Shown piece by piece: positions 44,195 to 52,755 of a stretch of DNA of 64,000 nt. Source of the stretch: UBA6168 sp041163745 (GTDB taxonomy: Bacteria; Bacteroidota; Bacteroidia; Chitinophagales; Saprospiraceae); NCBI GenBank assembly GCA_041163745.1, contig JBEAQU010000071.1:1-64000 (forward strand), read 5' to 3'. A program made the position numbers and the translations under genes. The notes under the pieces were generated by a model. The model was given only the letters and a program-made list of their open reading frames with translations, was not told the DNA's origin and did no database searches. The number at the start of each line of letters is the position of its first letter. Within the stretch, counting starts at the first letter, position 1.

Positions 44195-47100
44195 TCAATT
44201 GTTCCCTTGTTTTTTCTTCTGTTCGAGTTCTTCCCGCAGTCTTCCCATTTCCGCCTCCAGGGATTTCCGTTGCTGTTCCAGTTCGGCCGTCAGGCGGAGG
44301 GATTCCTCCTGGGCTTTTCTTTCCTGTGCGATTTGCCGGGCGGTTTCCTCCTTGACAGCCGTAAGTTGCGCGGTCGCTTGTTCTTTTGCCTGGTATATGG
44401 CATCCGAGGCATCCTTTTTGGCGATTGAAATTTCCTGCAAGGAAGCTTTCCTTACGGACTCTGTCTCTTCCCTGTACTGTTGGCGGGCGGCGTCCGCATC
44501 TGCCCGGATGGCGGCAAGTTCCTCCGCGGCAGCTTGGCGCGCAGCGGAGACTTCCGTTCTCGCGGTGGCCTCCGCATCCTTGACCTGTGTGGCATATTGT
44601 TGCAGCAAGGCATTGGCTTGTTGTTGCGCCTGGGTGATCGTTTTCTGCGCCTCCAACTGCGCCGCTGTTACGGATGCCTCCAGCGTTTCCAATTTTTGCT
44701 CGCGTTCGGTCGCTGCCTGAGCGACTGCCTCCTGGGCTTGTTTTTGAGTGGCCGCCACTTCCCGGGCGGCAGTCTCCTTGGTGGATGCGATTTTTTCGGC
44801 GGCCTCTTTGCGAGCATCCAGCAGATCCACGGCCAGCTTTTCCCTTTGACGGGCGGCCTCTTCACGGACGGTCCTGACCTCCTGGGCGGATTGTTCCCTG
44901 GCGGTGCCGATTTCGCGGGAGGCTGTTTCCCGGGCCAATGCCACATCGGTGGCAAGCCTTTGTTTCTCCGTGGCGGCTTGTTCGCGCAGGGACTTCATTT
45001 CCTCCGCTTCCGCCAATTTCATCTGCTGGATCGCTTCTGCGCTTTTGCGCTTGTATTCCGCGATTTCGTTGGCCGCATCCTGGGCGACCTTGACGGCGCG
45101 TTCGCGGGCGGCGGCCACCTCCTGTGCGGCTAGAGTTTGTGCGGCGGCGATTTCGGCGGCGGCCTTTTCCCTGGACATCGCCACTTCGGTCGCGCTTACC
45201 TCCTTCAGGTTTGTTTCCCGGTCCTTGATAGCCTGAAGTTCCCGGGCGGTTTCCGCCTGGATGTCCTGTATCCGTGTATCCGCTGTCTGTTGGGCGGACT
45301 GTACGGCGGCGGCATATTGGTCCCGGGCGGCGGCGGAGCGTTCCCTGGCTTCCTGGACCTTGGCCGCCGCTTCCTGTTGTGCCTTTTCAATTTCCCGGGC
45401 TGCATTTTCCCTGGCTTCCGCCGTTTCCTTGGCCACCTTTTCCCGGATGGCAGCTTCGTTGGCCCTGGCTGCCTCGAGATTGGCAGCTATCTCTTCCCGG
45501 ATCCTGGCCAGCTCACGGGCGGCGGCATCTTTGGCCGCGCTGATTTCGGCAGCCACGCGCTCCAGTTCCGCTTTCGCAGAAGCCCGGGCGTTGGCGACCT
45601 GCATTGCCTCCTGTGCCGCGATTTCCTCCAGTTTCCGGGCGGCCGCTTCCTTGGAGGCCTGCACGGCGGCATTCGCTTTCGCCTGTTCTGCGGCGGCGGC
45701 GGCACGTATGGATGCCAGCTCGGACTGGGACCGGTCGCGTGCATGGGCGATTTCCGCGGCCTGTAACTCCCTTTCCGCCGCCAGTTGCCTTGCCAATTGT
45801 TCCAGTAGCTCGGCAGCCTGTTGGCGCACAGCGGAAACCTCCACCGCCACCCGTTCCTTCTCGCGCGCCAGCTCCTCCTGCAATGTGGCGAGCGCGGTGG
45901 CCTGTTGCTCTTTCGACTGCGCCATTTCCTCCGCGGAGCGTCGGCGGGCTTCCGCCAAATCGAATGCCAGTCGCTCCTTTTCCAATACCACCGCCTCCCG
46001 GCTGCGGGCCACCTCCTGCGCAGCCTGTTCCTGTGCCTGCAGAATCTGCTCCGCAGCCGTTTGTCGGGAACCAACCACTTCCTCCATCGTCCGCTGTTTT
46101 TCCTGAACTGCATTGTTCCTGGCCGATTCGACGGCCCGGGTGGTTTCCCGGCGGATCCGCTCCAGTTCAGCGGAGGAATTCTCCCGGGCCGAGGCTATTT
46201 CGTCCGCATACTGGACCCTGGCCAACTCCGTACTTTCCTTGATACGTCTCACCTCAGCAGCAGCCAATTCCCGCGCCGCACTGACCTCCTGTGCCGCCGC
46301 CAGCCTGACTTTTTGGATTTCCAGCACTGCATTTTCCCGCGCCTGGAGGACATCCGTCTGCAATCGCTCCAACTCCACGCCGGCTTTCTCCCGGCTTGCG
46401 CGAACCGCCTCCGCTATTTCCGCCTGGATGTTTTCAACCTCTGTCTGCGACCGCTTTCGCGCTTCCAGCACCTCCTGGGCGAAGCGAGCCTTTTCCTCCT
46501 GAGACTGGGAACGGGCGGCTGACAATTCCTCCTTCAACTGACCCTTGAAACGGTCCAGCCGTTCGTTCTCCGATGCGATCTCCTGGCGGACCCGTGCCTT
46601 GGTCTCCCGCAATTCCTCATACAGCGCGGCCAACTCTTCGTCGTTCAATTCGCTGATATCCGTAATCCTGCGGCCTTGCCGCGGCGTCGAAACCGGATTG
46701 CCTGCCGGAAGCGTCCTGGAAATGGGGGTCGAGGACGACTCACCGGCAGCAGCGCCTGCATCCGACACGTAATCCGCCGGCAGGTCCTTCTTCAGCCTTT
46801 GCCAGAAACAGCCCGCGACGGACTGTAATTCCGTCTGACGGTTCGTGTTGACCGTAAGCTTGAGCATCTGGTTCTTGATGTTGTTCTTGATGTAGACGAC
46901 GTTCATCAGGGAGCCTGCAAACCATTCCACATCCGTTGGGGTCAATCCCAGGGTGTTCTGGTGCACCGGTGCACCGGATTCCTTCCCCATCTCGCCGGAC
47001 GACACGAATCGGAAGCTCCTGCGACGGTTGTTGACATCCACGAAGATAAGTTCGTCGTTCTGATTGAACAGCTCGCCTCCCTTGGAGTAGACCTCCGCGA

Positions 47101-47305
47101 CAACTCCCCTGCTGTCCAGCCGCAGGTCGAGGCTGTAAGTGTAGTTTCCTCGAACCACGATGGTCTGCTCAATCGTCCGGAGGATATGCAAACCACCTAT
47201 GTTCTTGTCCTCCGCTATGTGCTGGTCACATTCCTGGGCCTTGGTCATTCCGCCGACGCACAACAGGCAGACCGTGCAGCTTAAAATGAGATGTAAGTTA
47301 CCCAT
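44195..47305 (-). CDS. Exported giant coiled-coil protein with hendecad repeats
   Basis: This 1036-residue protein has a signal peptide (ATG 47305; GNLHLILSCTVCLLC, cleavage near TKAQ). Residues ~25-165 form a small beta-rich domain. A Ser/Pro linker follows to about 205. The rest (about 215-1030) is one uninterrupted Ala/Glu/Arg/Gln-rich helix. Its repeat is mostly 11 residues, for example ALARETASREI, GTAREQSAQEV, LDARKEAAEKI and ASTKETAAREV, with a few 18-residue (11+7) steps. Hendecads favour a straight or slightly right-handed coiled coil. Fully extended it would exceed 100 nm, longer than the periplasm is wide, so it must lie along the envelope, fold back or reach outside. Function is unknown. 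Confidence 0.85.
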   Translation of the reverse strand: MGNLHLILSCTVCLLCVGGMTKAQECDQHIAEDKNIGGLHILRTIEQTIVVRGNYTYSLDLRLDSRGVVAEVYSKGGELFNQNDELIFVDVNNRRRSFRFVSSGEMGKESGAPVHQNTLGLTPTDVEWFAGSLMNVVYIKNNIKNQMLKLTVNTNRQTELQSVAGCFWQRLKKDLPADYVSDAGAAAGESSSTPISRTLPAGNPVSTPRQGRRITDISELNDEELAALYEELRETKARVRQEIASENERLDRFKGQLKEELSAARSQSQEEKARFAQEVLEARKRSQTEVENIQAEIAEAVRASREKAGVELERLQTDVLQARENAVLEIQKVRLAAAQEVSAARELAAAEVRRIKESTELARVQYADEIASARENSSAELERIRRETTRAVESARNNAVQEKQRTMEEVVGSRQTAAEQILQAQEQAAQEVARSREAVVLEKERLAFDLAEARRRSAEEMAQSKEQQATALATLQEELAREKERVAVEVSAVRQQAAELLEQLARQLAAERELQAAEIAHARDRSQSELASIRAAAAAEQAKANAAVQASKEAAARKLEEIAAQEAMQVANARASAKAELERVAAEISAAKDAAARELARIREEIAANLEAARANEAAIREKVAKETAEARENAAREIEKAQQEAAAKVQEARERSAAARDQYAAAVQSAQQTADTRIQDIQAETARELQAIKDRETNLKEVSATEVAMSREKAAAEIAAAQTLAAQEVAAARERAVKVAQDAANEIAEYKRKSAEAIQQMKLAEAEEMKSLREQAATEKQRLATDVALARETASREIGTAREQSAQEVRTVREEAARQREKLAVDLLDARKEAAEKIASTKETAAREVAATQKQAQEAVAQAATEREQKLETLEASVTAAQLEAQKTITQAQQQANALLQQYATQVKDAEATARTEVSAARQAAAEELAAIRADADAARQQYREETESVRKASLQEISIAKKDASDAIYQAKEQATAQLTAVKEETARQIAQERKAQEESLRLTAELEQQRKSLEAEMGRLREELEQKKKQGNN

Positions 47306-47885
47306 GTTGAAAAAATAAACCACAAATTACCTTTATTCCGCTATATGGCAAAATTTATGTATCCAATAAACGGGTTCGTTTGTCAGCAAAGGCAACCTAT
47401 TGTACCACTGGTCGTATGCGTGCATGAGGTAGTACACAAGAAACCTTGGGAAGCAAGCTGTTCCGGCATTTGGTCGAAACAACTCAGCAGCTTCTGCCAG
47501 ACCGCTGGAACAGCCGGTGCGAAGGAATGTCTCCAACCTGGACAGTTGTTCGTAAATTTGTCCACTTTGGGATAACATCCGCCTACTGGAACAACCAGCG
47601 CAATACCTGTTCAAATATGAAATACTTATCCGGTATTCCCGTCTTTTGCTTTGCAAGGACGCTACGTTGCTTGCGCCCGACTTACAATGTGCTTCCACTT
47701 CCAACGAAGGTCCGACGATCGAACCGGACCACTATCCAACCCAAGCGGTCCAATGGTTTCGGCGAGGTAGCCTGCATGAGGCCTCCAGTCCGTTCACCAA
47801 TGCGATTTCTTTACTACTTTCGAAGCGCGGTTACCGTAATGACCCCGACTTTCAACGTCCGATAAATATCCTTTCATGTCCCTCG

Positions 47886-47913
47886 TGAAAAACAAGGACA
47901 GGCATCCTTGTTT
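47886..47913 (-). terminator. Minus-strand terminator-like hairpin
   Basis: On the minus strand AAACAAGGA and TCCTTGTTT form a perfect 9-bp stem with a TGCCTG loop, followed by further T bases (GTTTTTCAC). No minus-strand gene of known family lies upstream. Confidence 0.6.
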
Positions 47914-48111
47914 CCCGTCCGCTGCGCTGCCGCTCTCACCGGGCAGATGGATGCAGCGGCTCAGGAAAGCGGTTTCATCAGCGAACGAATGTTCCCGGTT
48001 CAAGCCTGGGCTAGGATGTTCCTCATCCTGAACCGCCACAAGATGAACCCATTCTTTGAGAAGGCCCCGGGGGTAAGTGCTGCATGGTTTGGTGTTGGAA
48101 AGGAAAGTAAG

Positions 48112-48150
48112 GGTGCCGGGCGCATCGCTGCGCCCGGTCACCAACTTTTT
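48112..48150 (+). terminator. Plus-strand terminator-like hairpin
   Basis: GGTG-CCGGGCGCA and TGCGCCCGG-T-CACC pair around a TCGC loop with one bulged T, followed by AACTTTTT. It lies in the intergenic island with no known plus-strand gene upstream. Confidence 0.65.
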
Positions 48151-48390
48151 GCACGCTGCCCGCTTAGGGATGTAAATCGCCGGAATCATCCGGTGGAGGC
48201 AAACCCTATCCCCCACCCATCCTTCCGCTTCCTTCCGTTTCCGGCCTGACCGACTTATTCGGCCGTTTGGCCGGATCGTGCATCGCACTTCGTCCGGCAT
48301 CTGCCTCCCCATGACCGGCGGCAACAGGACAGGCACTGTTATTCGGAATCTACTCTTCCACATCTTAATATCCGACCGACCGGCGGACAG

Positions 48391-48421
48391 TTGGTTTCAA
48401 GGGCTGGGCTCGGTAATTTTG
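48391..48421 (+). promoter_or_regulatory. Promoter TTG-N20-TAATTTTG of the SNF2 gene
   Basis: TTG at 48391-48393, 20 bases, then TAATTTTG at 48414-48421: an exact Bacteroidota vegetative promoter. The predicted start is near 48428, giving a leader of about 90 nt before ATG 48517. Confidence 0.8.
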
Positions 48422-48516
48422 GGGGCCGAGTAGAGCAAAGTCTGCCAGGAAGTACCATCGGACCGGCGGTGAACCGTCGGCGGCCGATGTCCCGGGCAGC
48501 ACAACACGCTGATTAG

Positions 48517-51500
48517 ATGAATAGAATTCCAGCCAGTTTCCCAACCAGATTTTCATCTCTTTCTCCCCAGGAGCGGACGATCCTGTGCCTGTTGGCGATG
48601 ACCTACCAATCGATACCGGAGAAAACCTTGCTGGACATGTTGAGCTCGCTGGACCTGCGCAACAGCCGAGGCGAGCCGCTTCGCCTCCGTCACTTGGAAG
48701 TTTTTCGAGAATTGTTGGAAGCAGGTGATTGGTTGGTACGTAACAAATCCGGCGACCAATGGCAGGTTCCGGAAAAATACCTGGAGCCGATCATGCGTAT
48801 GGCGGCACAGGACGAAGCCTTCGAAACCTGGCGTCGGACCATCCTCCGGTATTTCCCTTACAAACCGGCGGGTTCCGGGCCTGCCAGCTACGGAAGCTGT
48901 CTGCGGGAATTCCGGTTCGCATTCTATGGCAACCGGCCGGATGCGCTGTCCGGCATCCTGGAGGACATGGGCCGGTACTATCCGGACGCATGGAAGAAAG
49001 ACCGATTTTTTCTCAAAGTTTTCTCTTCCGGTGACAAAGAATTCCTGAACCGCTTCGATACCAATATTCAGGCTGTGGCGATAAGACAGCTGTTGGCCTA
49101 CCAGACAGCTGACCTCGCGCCGTCGCAAGCCCTGGAGGAGTTTCTGAGCCGGCACCGTTGGTTCGAAGACGCACCGGACAGGCTGGCTTTGATTTACCCA
49201 AGCCTGTTCCTGCCCTTTGTCATGACTGGTCGGTTGGAAACTTTGGCATCCTTGACTGAGCGCCTGGTCGCAACAGAATGGCCGGAGGCGGCAGCCTGGC
49301 AAGCGGCTTTGCACTTTTTCCGCGGGGAACATGACCGGACCCTGGCCCTGTATGAGGAGGAAGAGCGGCAACAGGGCGTCCTGAGGCTGACGGCACCATG
49401 GCCGGCATTGCCGACGGCGCTGTATATGTTGAGTCTGTGGCACCGAAAGACACCGGACTACCTCCAGAAAATCGCCACTTTGCTGCCATCCTTGTCCGGA
49501 GAGACAGCGGACATCCTAAAACCATGGATTTCCGCAGCCTACTACTTTAGCATCAACCTTCCGGCGAAAGGCATGGCACTGCTGCGTCAGGATCCGGACC
49601 ACCCATTCGGCTGGTTGTTGTGTGGTGCGGTGCGCTATTGGTTCGAGGTGCCGACTGAAACCCGCTATCTTTTGAAATTCAAGGACCTGCAATTCATTGC
49701 ATCCCGACATGGCTTCGAATGGCTTTCCATGGAGCTGTCCAGTCTGATAGGGTTGTTGGACGAAGCCCCGGGCACGGCCGCGGACTACCGGGAGGAATCC
49801 AAGCGACTGCACGCCCGCCTACAAATCAGTGGCATCGTAAATCTAATGCAGCCGGCGGCCGAATGGGAACGAGCGCTGGACGCCCTGCTGACACTTCCTT
49901 CCGTCGCATCCCCCCGGCTGAAGCACCAGCCCCAAAAGGAAACCCGTATCGCCTGGATGCTGGATCCGGAGCAAAGGACAGTTCAGCCGGTGGAGCAGAC
50001 TTTCGGCAGAGGGGGCTGGTCAAAAGGGCGGCCCCTCGCCTTGAAAAGGCTTTATGAGCTGAACGTGGACAACATGTCCGAACGGGACATACAGGCTGCA
50101 CGTGCCATCCGGCAACTGTCCTCAGGGCTGCACGGCAATCCGGAATATCAAGTGGACTTCGACCGCATTGTCCGGGTTCTGGTGGGGCATCCCTACCTTT
50201 TCCGGGCCGACAACCCCATGGTACCGGTCGAACTGGTGGAGCGGGTTCCGGAATTGCTCATCGAACAGGTCGGAGACACCTTCACCATAGGGTTTTCGGA
50301 ACCCTTCACGACAGCCGGACTTCACTTCGTCAGGGAGACCCCCTCCCGATACCTGTTATTGGATATCAACGAGAAACAGGAGGAAATCAACAGGTTGGTT
50401 CGATTCGGCGAATTGGAGATCCCGATGGTGGCAGTGGAAAGGCTGCGTGAAGTCATTCCGGCACTCGAGCGGATGGTTCCTGTAAGAACCCTGCTTGACA
50501 ACGAAGGGGAACGACCCGCCAATGTCCTGGGAGATCCGAAGGCCTTGATTCAACTGTTACCGGTGGGCACGGGCTACAAACTGGAGTTGTTCGTCCTGCC
50601 CGCAGCGGATGTCCGTATCTATTGCAAGCCGGGGAAAGGTCGGCAACGGTTGCTTGTCTCCGAAAACGGACAAAGCCGACGAGTCCTCCGTTCATTCGAA
50701 GCGGAGCGGTCGATGCTGCAGATGGTCCTGGAAGCCAGTCCCATCCTTCGACAGGAGCCGGCAGAGAATGAGGAATGGATGTTGGCTTCCTTGTCTGACT
50801 GTCTGAAGGTGTTGCTCGACCTGGAGCCGCTGCGTCAATCCGGCCAGCTTGTGCTTGAGTACCCCAAAGGGCAAGCCATCCGGATCGCCGGCACATTGGG
50901 TACCGGGCAACTTCGGCTTGGCATCCGGCAAGGCCAGCAATGGTTCGACGTGTCCGGCACGGTGGACATAGACGAAGGGCATGTGATGGACTTCCGCCGC
51001 TTGCTTGAGTTGGCCGGTCAGCCGCAACAACAGTTTGTGGAGGTGGGGGACGGGCAATTCCTGGCACTGACCGAATCCTTGCGGTCGCGGCTGACAGAAT
51101 GGGACACCCTTATGCGGCGGACACCCCAGGCGCTGCAGGTACACCCGCTGGCGGTCCACCTGTTGTCAGACCTGGAAGAAACGGTCGGCGAATTGCAGGT
51201 GGACGATGCATGGCGCAGACAACTGACCCGCATACATGCGGCGGAAACCGTCGCTGCGGAACCACCGGCCGGATTCCTTGCATCGCTCAGGCATTACCAA
51301 CTGGAAGGTTTCCAATGGTTGCACCGGCTGGCCGACTGGGGAGTAGGTGCTTGTTTGGCGGATGACATGGGCTTGGGAAAAACCATTCAAGCCCTGGCTT
51401 TGCTGGTTTCCAGGGCCTCAGCCGGCCCGGCCATGGTGGTGGCCCCGGCTTCAGTTGTCCGAAACTGGTACCACGAAGGCCGGAAATTCGCTCCCGGACT

Positions 51501-52653
51501 TCGGCTGCATATCTTCGGGGAGGAGGACCGGGTCGGGACCGTGCGGGGACTGGTCTCGTCCGACCTGTTGTTGGTCAGTTACGGACTGTTGCAACAGGAA
51601 AGCGAGCTGCTCGGCAGCATGCGCTTCTCCACCATCATCCTGGATGAGGCGCAGGCCATCAAGAACCGGGCGACCAAACGTTCGCAGGCAGCCATGCAGC
51701 TGCAGGCGGATTTCCGTATGGTCACGACAGGCACCCCCATAGAAAACCACCTGGGAGAATTATGGACCCTGTTCCAATTTTTGAATCCGGGGCTGCTGGG
51801 CTCCGTGCAGCAGTTCAACGAGCGATTCGCCGTTCCGATCGAACGGGAACAGGACCAGGAACGGCTGAAGCAACTCCGCCGGTTGATACAGCCTTTCCTA
51901 CTGCGAAGACGGAAACAGGATGTCCTGCAGGAGCTGCCGGCCAAGACGGAAATCGTTCTCACCGTCGAGCTCTCCGCCGAGGAACGCGCCTTTTACGAGG
52001 CCTTGCGGCGCAAAGCCCTCGAGGACATTGCACGGGCGAAAGGAGGAACGGCAGACAAAAGGTTCCTGATCCTGGCGGAATTGATGCGGCTTCGGCAGGC
52101 CGCCTGCCATCCCCGATTGATACAACCGGAAGTGAACATCGCATCCAGCAAATTGCAATTATTGTCCGAAACCGTGGAAGAATTGCGCGAAGAGGGCCAC
52201 AAAGCTCTGATATTCAGTCAATTTGTAAAGCATCTCAAAATTGTAGAGGATTGGGTTCGCTCCCAGGGGATTCCTTATCAGTACCTGGACGGCAGTACGC
52301 CGCTGCCACAACGGGACCGCGCCATCACAGCATTCCAGCAGGGTGAAGGGGATGTCTTTCTCATCAGCTTGAAAGCCGGCGGATTCGGGCTTAACCTGAC
52401 GGCAGCCGACTATGTCATCCACCTGGACCCATGGTGGAATCCCGCCGTGGAAGACCAGGCCAGCGACCGGGCGCACCGCATCGGCCAGCAACGTCCCGTC
52501 ACCGTATACCGTATGGTTTCGGAAGATACGATCGAAGAAAAGATCGTACAATTACACCTGGAAAAAAGGGAGCTGGCTGACAGCCTGCTGGAAGGTGGCG
52601 AGATGGCCGGCAAGTTGAGTGCGGAGGAGTTGCTCGCACTGCTGGGCAGCTGA
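48517..52653 (+). CDS. SNF2-family DNA-dependent ATPase/helicase
   Basis: This 1378-residue superfamily-2 translocase uses ATP to move along double-stranded DNA or displace bound protein such as RNA polymerase. The C-terminal ~450 residues hold both RecA lobes. Motif I is DDMGLGKT (949-956), motif II is DEAQ (1043-1046) where DEAH is usual, and VTTGTPIEN is motif III. Motif V is LKAGGFGLNLT, and SDRAHRIGQ (from about 1316) is motif VI. The first ~900 residues are helical and beta-rich with no SWIM zinc finger, typical of the long Bacteroidota members. It is monocistronic with its own promoter; no methylase or nuclease neighbour suggests a defence system. Confidence 0.93.
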   Translation: MNRIPASFPTRFSSLSPQERTILCLLAMTYQSIPEKTLLDMLSSLDLRNSRGEPLRLRHLEVFRELLEAGDWLVRNKSGDQWQVPEKYLEPIMRMAAQDEAFETWRRTILRYFPYKPAGSGPASYGSCLREFRFAFYGNRPDALSGILEDMGRYYPDAWKKDRFFLKVFSSGDKEFLNRFDTNIQAVAIRQLLAYQTADLAPSQALEEFLSRHRWFEDAPDRLALIYPSLFLPFVMTGRLETLASLTERLVATEWPEAAAWQAALHFFRGEHDRTLALYEEEERQQGVLRLTAPWPALPTALYMLSLWHRKTPDYLQKIATLLPSLSGETADILKPWISAAYYFSINLPAKGMALLRQDPDHPFGWLLCGAVRYWFEVPTETRYLLKFKDLQFIASRHGFEWLSMELSSLIGLLDEAPGTAADYREESKRLHARLQISGIVNLMQPAAEWERALDALLTLPSVASPRLKHQPQKETRIAWMLDPEQRTVQPVEQTFGRGGWSKGRPLALKRLYELNVDNMSERDIQAARAIRQLSSGLHGNPEYQVDFDRIVRVLVGHPYLFRADNPMVPVELVERVPELLIEQVGDTFTIGFSEPFTTAGLHFVRETPSRYLLLDINEKQEEINRLVRFGELEIPMVAVERLREVIPALERMVPVRTLLDNEGERPANVLGDPKALIQLLPVGTGYKLELFVLPAADVRIYCKPGKGRQRLLVSENGQSRRVLRSFEAERSMLQMVLEASPILRQEPAENEEWMLASLSDCLKVLLDLEPLRQSGQLVLEYPKGQAIRIAGTLGTGQLRLGIRQGQQWFDVSGTVDIDEGHVMDFRRLLELAGQPQQQFVEVGDGQFLALTESLRSRLTEWDTLMRRTPQALQVHPLAVHLLSDLEETVGELQVDDAWRRQLTRIHAAETVAAEPPAGFLASLRHYQLEGFQWLHRLADWGVGACLADDMGLGKTIQALALLVSRASAGPAMVVAPASVVRNWYHEGRKFAPGLRLHIFGEEDRVGTVRGLVSSDLLLVSYGLLQQESELLGSMRFSTIILDEAQAIKNRATKRSQAAMQLQADFRMVTTGTPIENHLGELWTLFQFLNPGLLGSVQQFNERFAVPIEREQDQERLKQLRRLIQPFLLRRRKQDVLQELPAKTEIVLTVELSAEERAFYEALRRKALEDIARAKGGTADKRFLILAELMRLRQAACHPRLIQPEVNIASSKLQLLSETVEELREEGHKALIFSQFVKHLKIVEDWVRSQGIPYQYLDGSTPLPQRDRAITAFQQGEGDVFLISLKAGGFGLNLTAADYVIHLDPWWNPAVEDQASDRAHRIGQQRPVTVYRMVSEDTIEEKIVQLHLEKRELADSLLEGGEMAGKLSAEELLALLGS

Positions 52654-52755
52654 GGCAATCGAACATCCGCCCCCTCGGCTGCCAACCGGATGACCGCCGA
52701 CACGACCGTGCCGCCCCCCTTTGGATCTTTGATCGGACAAGCTGGTTCGCACCCG

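Larger units (their letters stand above)
47306..48390. other. Long non-coding island with two opposed terminator-like hairpins
   Basis: About 1.1 kb has no recognisable protein gene. Open frames exist on both strands, but their translations are Cys/His/Arg-rich without family features. It holds a minus-oriented terminator at 47886-47913 and a plus-oriented one at 48112-48150, implying transcripts that enter from both sides or small RNAs. I tested by eye for RNase P, tmRNA and SRP motifs and did not find them. Confidence 0.45.

Noticed and set aside
44480..46522. Several long plus-strand frames (about 130-280 codons)
   Set aside because: They are antisense shadows of the repetitive coiled-coil gene and show only composition bias.
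47333..47704. 123-codon minus-strand frame just upstream of the coiled-coil gene
   Set aside because: No recognisable motif, codon third positions about half A/T unlike neighbouring genes, and Cys/Tyr-rich composition. Kept as part of the non-coding island.
47881..48360. RNase P RNA or tmRNA in the long intergenic island
   Set aside because: Neither the GAGGAAAGTCC core of RNase P nor the tRNA-like ends of tmRNA are present on either strand.
47794..48363. 189-codon minus-strand frame in the intergenic island
   Set aside because: It runs through the minus-strand terminator at 47886, is rich in Arg/His/Cys and shows no domain.
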